Source of the DNA: Tenrec ecaudatus
Lineage: Eukaryota; Chordata; Mammalia; Afrosoricida; Tenrecidae
Direction: 5' to 3'
Length of the DNA: 64,000 nucleotides
Assembly (NCBI RefSeq): GCF_050624435.1
Contig: NC_134546.1
Coordinates: 40,317,501 to 40,381,500, forward strand
A program made the translations under genes and the position numbers. The first letter of the stretch is position 1; each line of letters opens with the position of its first letter. Shown in pieces: positions 1 to 29,092 of this stretch. A model generated the notes under the pieces. The model was given only the letters and a program-made list of their open reading frames with translations. It had not been told where the DNA came from and made no database searches.

Positions 1-900
<900 letters not shown>

Positions 901-974
901 AGGGGGATTTTAAAAGTTTGTGGAAAATTCCAATTAAAAAAATGGAATTTTTCTTAGAAGTTTTGAAGACCTTG
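901..974. mobile_element. Hsmar2-like palindromic MITE
   Basis: It reads gggattttaaaagtttgtgg, a short middle with aattccattt-type palindrome, then gaagttttgaagacc. The terminal repeat (consensus CTTCAAAAAGTTCATGGAAA) resembles the ends of Hsmar2-type mariners as I recall them. Confidence 0.6.
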
Positions 975-1002
975 TGCATTAGTGCAGAATGGTGGCTGCA
1001 GG

Positions 1003-1262
1003 CATTCTAGCATAATGATTACCATTCTGAAGGTCAGGTTGCCTACCTAGGAAGATCTGCAATTCTATTCTTGTATGACTTTGAATAAGCTGTCTAATTT
1101 CCTTGTGCCTGATTTCATGCTCAATAAGAGGGGATATGTATTAGCATCAGCCTCACAGTTGACATGTTTAAGGTTTACCTATAATTAAACGAAATGTAAG
1201 TTGCTTAGAACAATGGCTAGCACTGAATAAAGTTTATATACGTGTTATCCAGGTAAGTGACA
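1003..1262 (+). mobile_element. MIR SINE
   Basis: Collinear with the MIR core: aggtcaggttgcctacct, tgtatgactttgaataagct, cttgtgcctgatttcatgct, ttgcttagaacaatggctag. Confidence 0.8.
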
Positions 1263-1685
1263 GTAGGAAAGAAAGCCTAGAAACAGAAGTATCTAATCTG
1301 TTTGCTGAATTAATGCTTCAAAAACTTGAATAGGTATTTTTCTTCCTGAGTGATTATAGAAATGTATTAAGTTGGCACAGGAATCACTTATGAATTCTTA
1401 AATAATGGAATGATTTTAGGTAATCTAAATCATTCAAACGCCAACCTATGGTAATCTAAACTAAGTCCTTGACACGAAGATCTCATTTATACTGTTATCC
1501 TGGATTATCTGGCAGGGCACTCTATAAATGTTTGTCAAGGGAATAAAATTACGGAATAATATTAATCAAGAATTTTAGAAACTAGATCAATTCTTCTACT
1601 TGAATGGTTTCAAAGTGGTCCGCTTCACTAATGTCGGGGAGACAGGCTAGTCTATGAAATCTTATAAACACACCTATGTACTTAC

Positions 1686-18257
<16,572 letters not shown>

Positions 18258-18337
18258 TTAAAACTTCCAATTACTTTTGTTTTTGCTGTTTCTTTGTTGT
18301 GCAGAAAATAAAACTTTTATTAAAAAAACCCAGTCAA

Positions 18338-18716
18338 CCAGATCTGTTATGGACTGAATTGAGTCCCCACAAAAATATACATGTTATAAATCACAACTTT
18401 TATGCCACGGCAAATATTTGAGAACGGTTTGTGTGCGTTACCTTAGTGTTAGTATATGTGTTTTCTAAATCCATCTCTGGAGCTAAGATATTAAACAAGC
18501 AAACAAAAGAAGGTGAGATGGGAGAAGAGGGATGCCAAGCCAAATGAACATTGTCCAGAAAGTTCAGGTAAGACTAGGGCCTTCCTTCAGAGCCAAAGGA
18601 GAGACAGAGAGGGCATTAGTGTGAATTTGAACTCTTGTCTTCTAAACTGTAAGAAAGTGGTTTTTGAAGCTATTTGTGGTATTTCTGTTATTGCAGCAGT
18701 GGGTAACATCTGAAGG
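18338..18716 (+). mobile_element. Solo LTR, MaLR/MLT1-like
   Basis: It begins tgttatggactgaattgagt and ends gtggtatttctgttattgca then gcagtgg. No internal retroviral or MaLR sequence follows, so this is a solo LTR. It lies 153 bp upstream of FBXO11 exon 2 in transcript terms. It is old and diverged. Confidence 0.65.
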
Positions 18717-18899
18717 AGATGATAGGCTTCTACTTAATTTATTTCAAAATAAATTCTGATAAAAATATACAACCATTTCTTTGTTATCTGACATTTTTGA
18801 TTTCTGACCATGGTGAAATTCTACTATCCGACTATCTTGCACAAAGATGTATGTACAGCACAATCAAACATGAAAATGTGATGTGAAGATAACACTGGT

Positions 18900-19096
18900 T
18901 GGAGCCCTGATGGCGTAACTGTTAGCTCACTGCAAGGTTGGCAGTTGAAAACCATCAGCTGTCTGAGGAAGGAAGAGGGGGCTTTCTATTCTTGTAAGAG
19001 ATGACAGTCTCAGAAACTCATAAGTCAGTTCTCTCCTCCCCTATCCAGTCACAAAGAAATGGAATTGACCTGGTGGCATTGAGTTTGCTGTTTTGG
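18900..19096 (+). repeat. AfroSINE type 1
   Basis: ggagccctgatggcgtaact, ggttggcagttgaaaaccat, ggaattgacctggtggcatt. Confidence 0.85.
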
Positions 19097-19240
19097 ATTT
19101 GCCATGCTTAAAGTTATTGGTCAATGTGGCTAGGCCATGATTCTCAATGGTTTTATGTAACGAAGTAGCCACCTTCCATTTTCACTTAACTAGCTAGTCT
19201 TTGGAATCTAAGCAGTTGCTTAAGTGAGGTTCAAGTGTCT

Positions 19241-19440
19241 CAAAACTCACTGCCATCGAGTGAGTGAGTGGCAGTTGAGTGACCCTGTAGAACAGGGCAG
19301 AACTGCTCCTATGGGTTTCCAAGGTTGTAACTCTTTGGAGTAGAAAACCCCATCTTACTCCTAAGGTGCAGCTGTAGTTTTGAATTGTTGAGTTTGCTGA
19401 TTGCAGCTGAACTTGTAACCATTACACTACCAAGGTTCCT
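19241..19440 (-). repeat. AfroSINE type 1, antisense
   Basis: aactcactgccatcgagtga, aactgctcctatgggtttcc, accattacactaccaaggtt. A small gagtgagtg expansion near the 3' end. Confidence 0.85.
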
Positions 19441-19557
19441 TTAAGGTACAGGTATAACTATGGTATAACTAAGGAGCATGGACTGCTGGGTGGGTATTTC
19501 ATTGTCAGAAAACAAATGGGGAAAGGAGGGCAGCCTTGTGACAGGGTTGTCAGAATT

Positions 19558-19722
19558 AGGAGTCCTTGGGTAGCACAAACAGTTAAGGAAGTGCCTCAGG
19601 AGACAGGCACAGCAACTAAAAAAATCTTTTTATCCAAAGGTCACAGCCTTGAAAGTGATATATGTTTTACTTTGGTCACAATCCCACAAGTCCAAATTGA
19701 CTTCATGGCAACGATAACAAAG
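19558..19722 (+). repeat. AfroSINE type 2, diverged
   Basis: aggagtccttgggtagcaca, aacagttaaggaagtgc, acagccttgaaagtgatata, gacttcatggcaacgataac. Confidence 0.7.
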
Positions 19723-20297
19723 TATATTAGGTGGAGCTGACTCAGTGACTACTAGTAACAATGACAGGAAAGTGACATGAATGAATAAAGAGGTAGCATG
19801 GTGTCAGACAATGTTGGGGCTTTAAGAGGGTTATAAAGGGCACCTGGAATGGGGACTCAGAGTCAGAGCAAGCAAAGGAGAGTATTCACATAGGAGAGGG
19901 AATGGTGAAAATCAAAGATGAGCTGCACATCAGGAGGACCAAACAGAATAATGAAAGAAGTCTAGGTTTCTCAGAAAGATATAATAAACAAGCAAGTTAA
20001 AATAAATGTTTGAAGTGTTGTTACGTTGAACTTAGAAGTATCAAAGAAATCATCACTAAGAGAACAAATTGGAATTTAATGCTACCTCACAGCATACAAC
20101 AAGATCACAGCATCACTTCTAAGGTAAACACAATTTGTTCTACAAAATACTGGCTTGTAATCTTCAAAATTTCAGTCACGAATGCCAAGGAAAAACTGAA
20201 AACCACTCTAAGTTGAAGGACCCTGTTTGAAATGGAAGTGGATGTCCTTATGGCCTGAACTATGGCCATTCAAAATATATTTCAACTTCACTAGGCT

Positions 20298-20507
20298 AGG
20301 AGCCCTGGAAGGACAGTGGTTATATATTGGGCTGCTAGCTGCAAGGCCAGGAGTTCAAAACCATAAGGGAGATAGACTGGGTTTTCTATTCCCATTAAAG
20401 AGTTACAGTCTCTGAAATCCACAGGGGCAGTTCTATCCTGCCCTACAAGGTCTCTATGAGTCAGCATGGACTTGATGGCATTGAGTTTGGGTGTTTTGTT
20501 TTTTTCC
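20298..20507 (+). repeat. AfroSINE type 1
   Basis: aggagccctggaaggacagt, ggccaggagttcaaaacca, cttgatggcattgagtttgg and a T-run tail. Confidence 0.85.
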
Positions 20508-20617
20508 CTGTTGGTGAGTCACACTAGGCTATTATTTTCAGTTTTATGTAATTATTCTCCATTTTATAATTGATATAATTATCCTAAGTGTAATTATTCT
20601 AACTTCTACTAGGTTGA

Positions 20618-20695
20618 GGCAGGATATATATAATCTACAGGATTGGGTTGTACCTTGAATCAATCTCATTTGAAATACAAAGGAGATTAAACACT
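20618..20695 (+). mobile_element. Probable LTR fragment (MaLR/MLT1-like), 5' flank of retroposons A-B
   Basis: gggttgtaccttgaatcaat, ctcatttgaaatacaaag and gagattaaac resemble the central part of MLT1-type LTRs. The expected 3' end of such an LTR appears only after retroposon B at 24493. Confidence 0.5.
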
Positions 20696-20696
20696 A

Positions 20697-22408
20697 AGAA
20701 TGCATCCTTCAGACTCCATACAATGAGAGACCACCTCCCTATAGGGAACAACACTGGAGACACTGTGGGCTGATCTGATACCATCACACTGAGGCAAAAG
20801 CATTAAGGGTGTGCAATAGAACAGCAAGGGGAACTGAGAGCAATGAAGTCCCTAGGGAATATCAAAAATAGACTTGGGGGCCAATGCTTGGCACCTCCAT
20901 CAGACTCGACCGGAAAACACTCCTAAAATCCAACAGAGTCCTTGAACTAACTACACACTTTTCTCTTTTGTTGTTTTGTCACTGTCTTTTTCTGTTGTTA
21001 TTTTGTTTTCTTTTGTTGCTGTTTTGCTCTGTATTGTTTTTGTGTATGTTATTTATCTTCACAGGTCTGTCTAAATAAGACAGGCTGGATAAACAATATG
21101 GAGGAGAAAACAATGAGACTGACGGTTCTGTAGGGACATGAGAGAGGGGAAGGTATGGGGATGGTGGTGGTGGGAGGAAGTCGTGTTAACAAACTGAGGG
21201 ACAAGGAAACAAGTGATCCAAATCGGTGGTGAGGACAGTATAGAAGGCCTGGTAGGGCATGATCAAGGGTAATGTAACTGAGAGGTATTACTGAAACCCA
21301 AATGAAGGCTGAGCATGATACTGGGACAAGAGGAAAGTAAAAGGAAATAGAGGAAAGAACTAGGAATCAAAGGGCACTTATAAATAAAGGCATGTACATA
21401 TGTAAATATATTTATATGTGAGGATGGGAAATAGATCTATGTGCATATATTTATAGATTTAGTACTAAGGTAGCAGATGGACATCGGGCCTCCACTCAAG
21501 TACTCCCTCAATGCAAGAACACTTTGTTCTATTAAACTGGCATTTCATGATGCTCTCTTTCCTGGCAAGATTGCTGAAGACAAAGTGGTTAATAAGCAAA
21601 TGTGGTGAAGAAAGCTGATGGTGCCCGGCTATCAAAAGATATAGCATCTACGGTCTTAAAGACTTGAAAGTAAACAAGCAGCCATCAAGCTCAGAAGCAC
21701 AAAGCCCACATGGAAGAAGCACACCAAATTGTGTGATCGTGAGGTGTCCAAGGGATCAGTATTAGGCATTAAAGAACAAAAAATAAAATCATTGTGAATG
21801 AGGGAGAGTGCAGATTGGGGACCCAAGACCCACCTGTAGGCAACTGGACATCACCTTACAGAAGAGTCATGGGAAGGAGATGAGGCAGTCCAGGTGCAGT
21901 GTAGCAACAATGAAACAAAACTTTCTTCCAGTTCCTAAATGCATCCTGCCCCTCCACTATCATGATCCCAAGTCTACCTTACAAATGTGGCTAGACCAGA
22001 GGATGTACACTGGTACAAATAGGAACTAGAAACACAGGGAATCCAGGACACATTATCCCTTCAGGACCAATGGTGAGAATGGCAATACTGGGAGGGAGGA
22101 GAGAGGATGCGGTGGAAAAGGAAAACCGATTACAAGGATCTACATATAACCTCCTCCCTGAGGGATGGACAACAGAAAAGTAGGTGAAGGGAGATGTCAG
22201 ACAGTTTAAGATATGACAAAATAACAATAATTTATAAATTATCAAGGATTCATGAGGGAGGGGAAACAAATGAGGAGCTGATACCAAGGGCTCAAGTAGA
22301 AAGCAAATGTTTTGAGAATGATGAGGGCAACGAATGTACAAATGTGCTTTCCCAATCAATGTATGTATGGATTGTGATAGGAGTTGTATGAGCCCCTAAT
22401 AAAATGAT
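20697..22408 (+). mobile_element. Non-coding poly(A)-ended retroposon A (probable L1 3' UTR)
   Basis: About 1.7 kb without a convincing ORF. It has a pyrimidine-rich stretch (20955-21060), a G-rich purine tract (21130-21180, typical of mammalian L1 3' UTRs), and a conserved block (gcaaatgtggtgaagaaagc, ggtcttaaagacttgaaagt). It ends with tgagcccctaataaaatgat plus an A-run. It is homologous to the element that follows. L1 ORF2 is not present, so assignment to L1 rests on these UTR-like traits. Confidence 0.75.
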
Positions 22409-22420
22409 TTTAAAAAAATA

Positions 22421-22566
22421 AGGAGCTGATACCAGGGACTCAAGGAGAAAGCAAATGTTTTGAGAATGATGATGGCAACAAATGTACAAATGTGCTTGAT
22501 ACATGGATGCATATATAGATTGTGATAAGAGTTGTACAAGCCCCCAATAAAATGATTGAAAAAAAG
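22421..22566 (+). repeat. Tandem second 3' terminus of retroposon A
   Basis: aggagctgataccagggact at 22421 repeats the segment starting at 22273, a period of 148 bp, and ends with its own ccaataaaatgattgaaaa. The two units carry several substitutions relative to each other. Confidence 0.8.
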
Positions 22567-24492
22567 GGGGAAAGGGGGGTAAGGAGGAGGGAGAAAACTT
22601 GAGGGGGAGAAACTGAGATGATGACATGGGGGAACAGGGCACTCAGCCACCCAGGGGGAGAGTATTGGTTGTGTCTCCACAGAATTGGGAGTGTGCATAC
22701 AGACCCCACCAGGGTGTATCAAACCAGGAGGGCAACATAACCACGTGGAGGATTTCATAAAAAGATTGGACTACAAGGCTGGCCCCAACCAGAGCCAATC
22801 TGACCCCTGTCCTAGATACAGGGCAAAGAACAATAAGAAGCTACATTCCCACGCCCACATGGAAACAAACCAAAGAGGAAAAAGAGAAAGGGATGATATT
22901 GGCACACCAAGCCCGGAGGATGATGTCTCTGCTAAGGCACAGAGAGGACTATAGGACCGCCACCAACTCAAGACATACTGTCCCCTAACTGGAGCTGTAC
23001 TTAAGAGGACAATGGGGACACACTGCGGGGGAGATAACGTGGCCTGAATCCCCCGCAGTGGGACAGATCAAGAAGGGAGCACAACAGATCAGCAAACAAT
23101 CCATAAACCCCCTAAAGAGCCCCCAAATAGACTTCGGGTTAGGAAGGGCAACCCCCGGAATCGCCCCTCAGGATCAGGGGGTAGAGAGATTTATAAAGGC
23201 CAAAAGACAGACCTGGGGAACTATGTATGTTTATGGTTTTCCCCCTCTCCTTTTCTTTTTTCAACCTTTTGTTTTCTTATTGTTTGGAGTTAGGACATTG
23301 CTGGTTTGCCTACTTGTATAAGACAGCCATGGGAAGCAAGCTTGGGGAGAAAGCAACAGGGCCAATGGCCCCAGAGGGTCTTGGGGAGAGAAGATGGAGG
23401 GAGTTTGGAAGGGTGTGGTGAGAAAACAACGCCACAGACAGGGGAACAACTAGGAGATTAAAACAAACATCTAGTAGGCTGTAGAGATTCTGTGGGTATT
23501 AAGCAACACCAATCTAGCTGAGAGGAAGTACTAAGAGGTGGAAAAAGGGGGCATAGGAGGAGGCAAAAGGAAACAGGAAAGCTCTAAGAAGCAAAGCTAT
23601 ACAGCGGTACTGGCCTATGTACATATGTTTATAAGGCAATAATACACTGAGGCTGCAGACTGGCCTGGGGCCTCAGCTCATACCCTCCCTCAATACTAGA
23701 ACACTTTAACAAAATGGCATTTTGTGATGCTCACCCCCCTCCCCCCCACACATACAATTGCTGAAGACAAAATGGGTGCCTAAGCAAATGTGGTGAAGAA
23801 AGCAGATGATGTCCGACTATTAAATGATAAAGTGTCTGGGGTCTTAGAGGCTTTAAGTTAAACAAGCGGCCATCCAACAGTGAAGCAACAAGTTCACATG
23901 GAAGAAGCAAACCAGCCGTGCGATCATGAGTTGTTATCAGGACCGGTTAATAGGCAAAGGAAGATTCATAAAAAACAAAGACAAATGCGTTGGTGAGAAT
24001 GAACTATCATGACCCCAGTGCTGATTCCCACTATGGACTAGACTGGAACATGTACATAGTACAGGCAAGAGATAAAGCTCATGACACATGGAACCCAGGA
24101 ATAGGAATTAGAATAGCCATACCAAAAGAGTAGGGCAAAGGGGGTGGGGGGAGAGCAGGGGAGGAAGGGGCTACCAATCACAATAAATGGCACATAACCA
24201 CATACTCCATTCCAGGGGGAACAAGAGAAGCCAGAGGGGAAGGGAGACAGCGGTCGGTGTGAGGTATGAAAATAATAACAATCTATAATTTATCAAGGGA
24301 CCACAAGGGTGGGGGAGGAGGAAGGAGGGGAAAAAAGAGGGAGGCGAAAAAGAGGAGCTGATCCCAAGGGCTCAATAGAAAGTAAATGTATAGAAAAGAA
24401 CAATGGCAATATATGTACTAATATGTCTGATACAATTGATGTATGGATTATAATAAGAGTTGTAAGAGTCCCCGATAAAATGATCTTAAAAA
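22567..24492 (+). mobile_element. Non-coding poly(A)-ended retroposon B (probable L1 3' UTR)
   Basis: About 1.9 kb, diverged from A but collinear with it: a pyrimidine tract at 23239-23280, the block gcaaatgtggtgaagaaagc at 23788, and a tail ccccgataaaatgatctta plus A12. The first 450 bp are GC-richer than the surroundings and contain a perfect 12-bp hairpin (23021-23060). There is no persuasive coding sequence. Confidence 0.75.
23021..23060. repeat. Perfect 12-bp GC-rich inverted repeat
   Basis: CACTGCGGGGGA (23021-23032) pairs with TCCCCCGCAGTG (23049-23060) across a 16-nt loop, inside retroposon B. Confidence 0.85.
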
Positions 24493-24592
24493 AAAAAAAG
24501 ACTGTGAAAGCATACATTTGTTTATTGAGGCCATCCGCTTGTGGTATTTCTGTTGTAGCTGCACTAGCACTAGAGAACCAACATAAGGACTA
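24493..24592 (+). mobile_element. LTR 3' end (MaLR/MLT1-like)
   Basis: gactgtgaaagcatacattt, ggccatccgcttgtggtatt and tctgttgtagctgcactagc match the 3' terminal part of MLT1-type LTRs as I remember them. Confidence 0.6.
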
Positions 24593-24749
24593 AAGAGACA
24601 TGAGCACAGCAATTACATGCAGCATGTGATTCTGAACTGGATCTTTTTCCTAAAAGAATGGTATTAAGGGCAATTACTAACACTTGAATAGAGCTTAAAT
24701 ATTACATGTTAGTAATGTGGCAATATTAACTTCCTAATTTTGATAACTG

Positions 24750-24956
24750 TGGGACCCCTGGTGGTATAATGGTTATAAGCTGGACTGTTAACTACAAAGT
24801 TAGCAGTTCAAAATCACCAGCTGCTCCTCGGGAGAAAGATAGGCTGGCTTTCTACCCATGTAAGCAGTTTTGGAAACTCACAGGGTACTTCCACCCTGTC
24901 CTATAGGGTTGCTGTAAGCCAATATCAACTTGTTACCAACGAGTTTAGTTTTTTGG
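24750..24956 (+). repeat. AfroSINE type 1
   Basis: gggacccctggtggtataat, agcagttcaaaatcaccagc, cctatagggttgctgtaagc. Full length. Confidence 0.87.
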
Positions 24957-25738
24957 TGTAGTGTGCTTATAGGAGAATATCCTAGTTTGTAGAAAATATA
25001 CAACAAAAGTATTAGGGGTGAAGGGGAATCGAGTTGGCACCTTACTCCTAAAGACTTTTCTAAGTATGTTTGTTTTAAAAGCCTTAATAAAATTAAGCTA
25101 TAAAAATTGCTTGGAAAATAAACACCATATAGTTAAAAGAAGCAATACAATTACAGGGAATATATACAGTACATAGGACAAAAGGGTAAATACTTATTAT
25201 ATCTGAATGCCTATAAATCAGTATAGAAAAAAATCAATAAGCCAATAAAAATTGGGGCAAGTAGAGAACCAGTTCAGAAGTGAAAAAATATAAATGAAAT
25301 TCATGTATAAATGATGAACATTTTTCATGTACCAGATTATCAAAGATAAAAAAGTTTGATAACTAATGTTATCAAAGGACAATATAAAGGGAAAAACAGT
25401 CCATAATTGTTTTACGGAAGGTAATTGCTTAGTAGTTACTACACAGCCATTCTATTTCTGGGAATGAATCCTGCAACTATAAAATGTGGGCAAAGTACAC
25501 CTAACTCCTCACTTATCTAAATGGCTAAGTTCAGACCAGATCATTATATGAAAATCATTATTCTATCGTGACCAATGAAGTGAAATAGAAACTTTACAAA
25601 CAACTGGGGTAATTCATTTTGGCAGCAAAAAATGGGGAAAATTATGGGCCAAGTCCTGGAGTGGGAAGACTTAGAAAAAAGCAAAATAAATCATTTTAAG
25701 AGCTTGATATGTGAGACTGGATCATTGGTAGGAACAAA

Positions 25739-25895
25739 GAGAGCCACACACAAGGATCAGCAGTTCAAAATCACTATCTGCTCTGAGGGAGAAAGATGAG
25801 AGTTACAATGTTGGAAACTCACAGGGGGCAATCCTACCTTGTTCTTTAGGGTTGCTTTGAGCCAGCATTGACTTGATAGCAGTTTCTTTGTTGTG
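25739..25895 (+). repeat. AfroSINE type 1, head-truncated
   Basis: atcagcagttcaaaatcact, gggttgctttgagccagcat, tgacttgatagcag. Confidence 0.78.
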
Positions 25896-25924
25896 GGGAA
25901 AAAACTGAACAATGCAGGACACAT

Positions 25925-27530
25925 CAAAAGAAGATGGAAAGAATACAGTCCCTGTACTAAAAAAAACCCTAGTCAATATTCCACCATCTTAGGAGGCAGC
26001 AAGAACCAATGGCACCGAAAGAATAAGTCCAAGCTGCACTGAAAGCATTAGCAAAAAATAAGGCTCCAAGAATTGATAAAATAATGATTGAAATATTTCA
26101 ACAAGCCCCGATAAAATGATTTGAAAAATTTTTTTTCAACAAGTTGAGGAAATACTGAAAGCACTCATTCATCTATGCTAGGAATTTGGGGAGACAGCTG
26201 CTCAGCCAACTGACTGAAAGAGATTCCTATTTGTACCCATTCAAAAGAAAGGTGACCCAACAGAATGCTCAAATTATGGGAGAATATCATTAAGAGCACA
26301 TGAAAGCAAAATTTTACTAAATATCATTCAACAATGGTTGCAGCAGTACATTAACAGGGAGCTGCCAGAGGCTCAGAATGAATTCAAAAGAGGATGTGGA
26401 ACAAGGTATGCCATTGCTGACGTCAGGTCAGATGGTTTAGGTTAAGAGTACAGAATACCAGAATGATGCTTATGTGTGTTGCACTGACTGTGCAAAGGCA
26501 CTTGACTGTGTGAATAAACTATGGAGAACTTTGAGAAAAATGGGAATTCGAGAATACTACCACTGTGCTCACATGAAGAAGCCTGTACATGGATCAAGAC
26601 ACAGTTGTGTGAACAGAACGAGGCCATACTGCATGGTTTGCTATCAGAGAGATAAAAGTGCCAGGACCGTATCCTCTTACCATATTTGAATCTGTATGGT
26701 GAGAAAATAATCAGAGAGGCTAGATTATAAGAAGAACATGGCAGCTGGACTGGAGGAAGGCTTATTAACAACCCGAGACATGCGATGGCAAACCTTGCTT
26801 GCTGCAAGTCCAGAAGGCTTGAATTGAAGCAGTTGTTGATGAAAATTAAGGATTTCAGCCTTCGCTATGGATTACTCAATGTGAAAAAAGTAAAAATCCT
26901 CACAACTGGACCAGTAAGTGAAATCATGATAAACACAGAAAAGACAGAGGTTGTCAAGAATTCTGTGTTGGTTGGCTCCACAATCAATGCTCACGAAGGA
27001 GGAGTTTAAGAAATCAAACGACACAGTGCACTAGGCAAATGTGCTGCACAAGGGCCTCTCTGTGTTGAAAAGCAAGTGTGCAACTTTGAGGACTAAGGCT
27101 GCTAGTCCAAGCTAACTGTATTCTCAATCACTTCATATGCATGCAAAAGTAGAACAAGTAGAACACTGAATAAAGAAAGACAGAAGAATCGATATATTTG
27201 ACTTACGGTGCTGGTGAATACTGAAAGTATTCTGAAAGAACAAACAAATCTGTCTCGGAAGAAGTAGGGTCAGTATGCACCTTAGAGGCAAAGATGGCAA
27301 AGCTTTCTCTCACACGTACTTTGGAGAGACTAGTCCCTAGAGGACATTTTGCTTGGTCAGCAAAAAAAGGGCCTTACAAAATGAATTGACACAGCTGCTG
27401 CATTGATGGGCTCAAACAAAGGTACAATTTTGAAGACGGCACAGGGGCAGGTAATGTTTCATTCTGTTGCACATATGGTCGCTATGATTCAGAACCAACT
27501 CAACAGCACTTGACAACATCAACACAGCAA
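25925..27530 (+). mobile_element. RTE-type LINE, 5'-truncated reverse transcriptase
   Basis: A decayed reverse transcriptase is readable in pieces: TDCAKALDCVNKLWRTLRKM-like (box A region, usual form DYAKAFDCV), then LVGSTINAHEG and the C-terminal QRDQSLEKDIMLG-like segment. The endonuclease domain is absent, and the copy starts inside the ORF. A 28-bp retroposon tail is inserted at 26106-26133. It ends with the family's gctatgattcagaaccaact. It is dead. Confidence 0.82.
26106..26133 (+). mobile_element. Micro-insertion of a retroposon 3' tail (28 bp)
   Basis: ccccgataaaatgatttga, an A run and a T run, matches the last bases of the poly(A)-ended retroposons at 22.4, 22.5 and 24.5 kb. It is flanked by the perfect 10-bp repeat TTTCAACAAG at 26096-26105 and 26134-26143. 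The RTE copy at 55.97 kb shows the uninterrupted site (tttcaacaagctgat). Confidence 0.8.
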
Positions 27531-28857
27531 ACATTAAAGATTGAAAAGAAAGAGGTTACAAGAAAAGGAAGCTGATTAATTCAGCTACATAATAAGTTTA
27601 CATATGAGTGGACTTTAAAAAGTTCATGGAAAAATGGAATGAAAAAATAATGGAAGTTTTCCATATTTGAATTATGTATCCCATAGAAATTTCAACTTCA
27701 ATTTCCTAAGTATTGTTCTTTGTTAAAGCAGTCAAAATTTGGTTTAAAATATAGTATATGAAGGTAAACCATCAGTGATAATTTTTTACATAGTTTTCAT
27801 AAATTATCACTGACTTCTAAGAATTAGTACAGTGGTAGAGGGTACTGGTAAAATAAAACAATCACTTTGCCTACTATTGTGATCTAAAGAGAAAACGTTT
27901 CAAAAACCTCAATCTCTAGTCATGAGTATACCCTTCATCTCTGGAATCCCTACATTGTATCTGTCCCATACACTGCTTACCATATCTTAGCTATGTTCTT
28001 TTTTTTAAGTATATGCCTTATTTCTCTAAGAAAATTATAAGGTGAGGGGACAAAGGATCTTTCTTATATATTATTCTTCAGTGTTTAACTTAGTGCCCTG
28101 CTTATGATAACTCAAAAAGTGCTAGTTTTCATTTGTGGAGAACTCCAATTTTACTCACTTCATGTTTTCCCCCAGAAACCACCATTAGAAATAAGTTGTG
28201 ATGGCCTCATGTCTTACAGAAAATAAAAAAACCACGTAGAAACTGCCTCAACTTCTTTCAAGCTCCAAATTCATAAAATCCTTTACATACATACACATCC
28301 ATTATTTTCTTGCTTCCTTATGAAGTTACAGAATATTCCCTAAAACAGATTTGGTATATAGGAAGCAAACAAGAATTCGTTCTAGCAAATTATCCATGGT
28401 ATAGTTGCCAAAATGGTTCCAACCCCAAATATAAAATATCATATATTTAAATGTATTTTTAAATTTTTAATTTAACCTTAGAAATAACTCTCGATACCCA
28501 AAACAACGAATTTCAACCATAACTTCCAGAAAACTCAAGTTAAAAAACTAACAAAAAATTATTTTAGACCAGGGATACCCTATAGGAATCGAACAAGATC
28601 TACATATATATAAAAATTTTAGGTAGCTACATTTTGAGAAAAGAATTAATTTTAATGTTTAACCTAATTCATTTAAGATAATATCATTTCAGCAGGTAAC
28701 CAATATAATTGAGTTATTTTGTATTCATTGTTCATACTAAATCTTCAAATCCCAATGTTTATTTTTAACACAGCACAAACCATAGACTATACATATGGCT
28801 ACCCAACTGCACTGTGCAGTCCTAAACTATTTTGAGGTTGTAAATCTCTCACCGATG
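27531..28857. other. Intron 1 stretch, only a MITE recognised
   Basis: Besides the MITE at 27608, AT-rich sequence with no repeat I can name. Confidence 0.5.
27608..27670. mobile_element. Hsmar2-like palindromic MITE, truncated
   Basis: The left arm gtggactttaaaaagttcat is well kept. The right arm stops after ggaagttttccat. Confidence 0.55.
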
Positions 28858-28937
28858 GAGTGGCTTGTAGGTTTGAACCATCAATCTTGTGGTTAGCAGT
28901 TCAATGGTTACCCAAAAGGGCCACCAGAGCTTTCCTT
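28858..28937 (-). repeat. AfroSINE head fragment, antisense
   Basis: gagtggcttgtaggtttgaa, gtggttagcagttcaatggt, gccaccagagct. Confidence 0.65.
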
Positions 28938-29013
28938 AAACTCTTACTAGACTAGTTCTCTAAAGGACAAAGAAATTACTATCGTGCAACTTAAGTATAC
29001 ACCTATATATATA

Positions 29014-29092
29014 TGAGGACTTCATAAAGTTCATGGAAAAATGTCATTATCTTTTAATTCCATTCTCTGCACAAGAAATTTCAAGACTCCTG
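29014..29092. mobile_element. Hsmar2-like palindromic MITE
   Basis: Left arm gaggacttcataaagttcat; middle cttttaattccatt; decayed right arm agaaatttcaagactcc. It is preceded by a (TA)n run that may be its target. Confidence 0.6.

Noticed and set aside
21991..22758. Several overlapping minus-strand open frames of about 90-120 codons
   Set aside because: Antisense translations of the poly(A)-ended retroposon; the same frames recur wherever the repeat occurs (for example 15.9 and 24.3 kb).
26442..26807. 121-codon minus-strand open frame
   Set aside because: Antisense of the RTE reverse transcriptase region.
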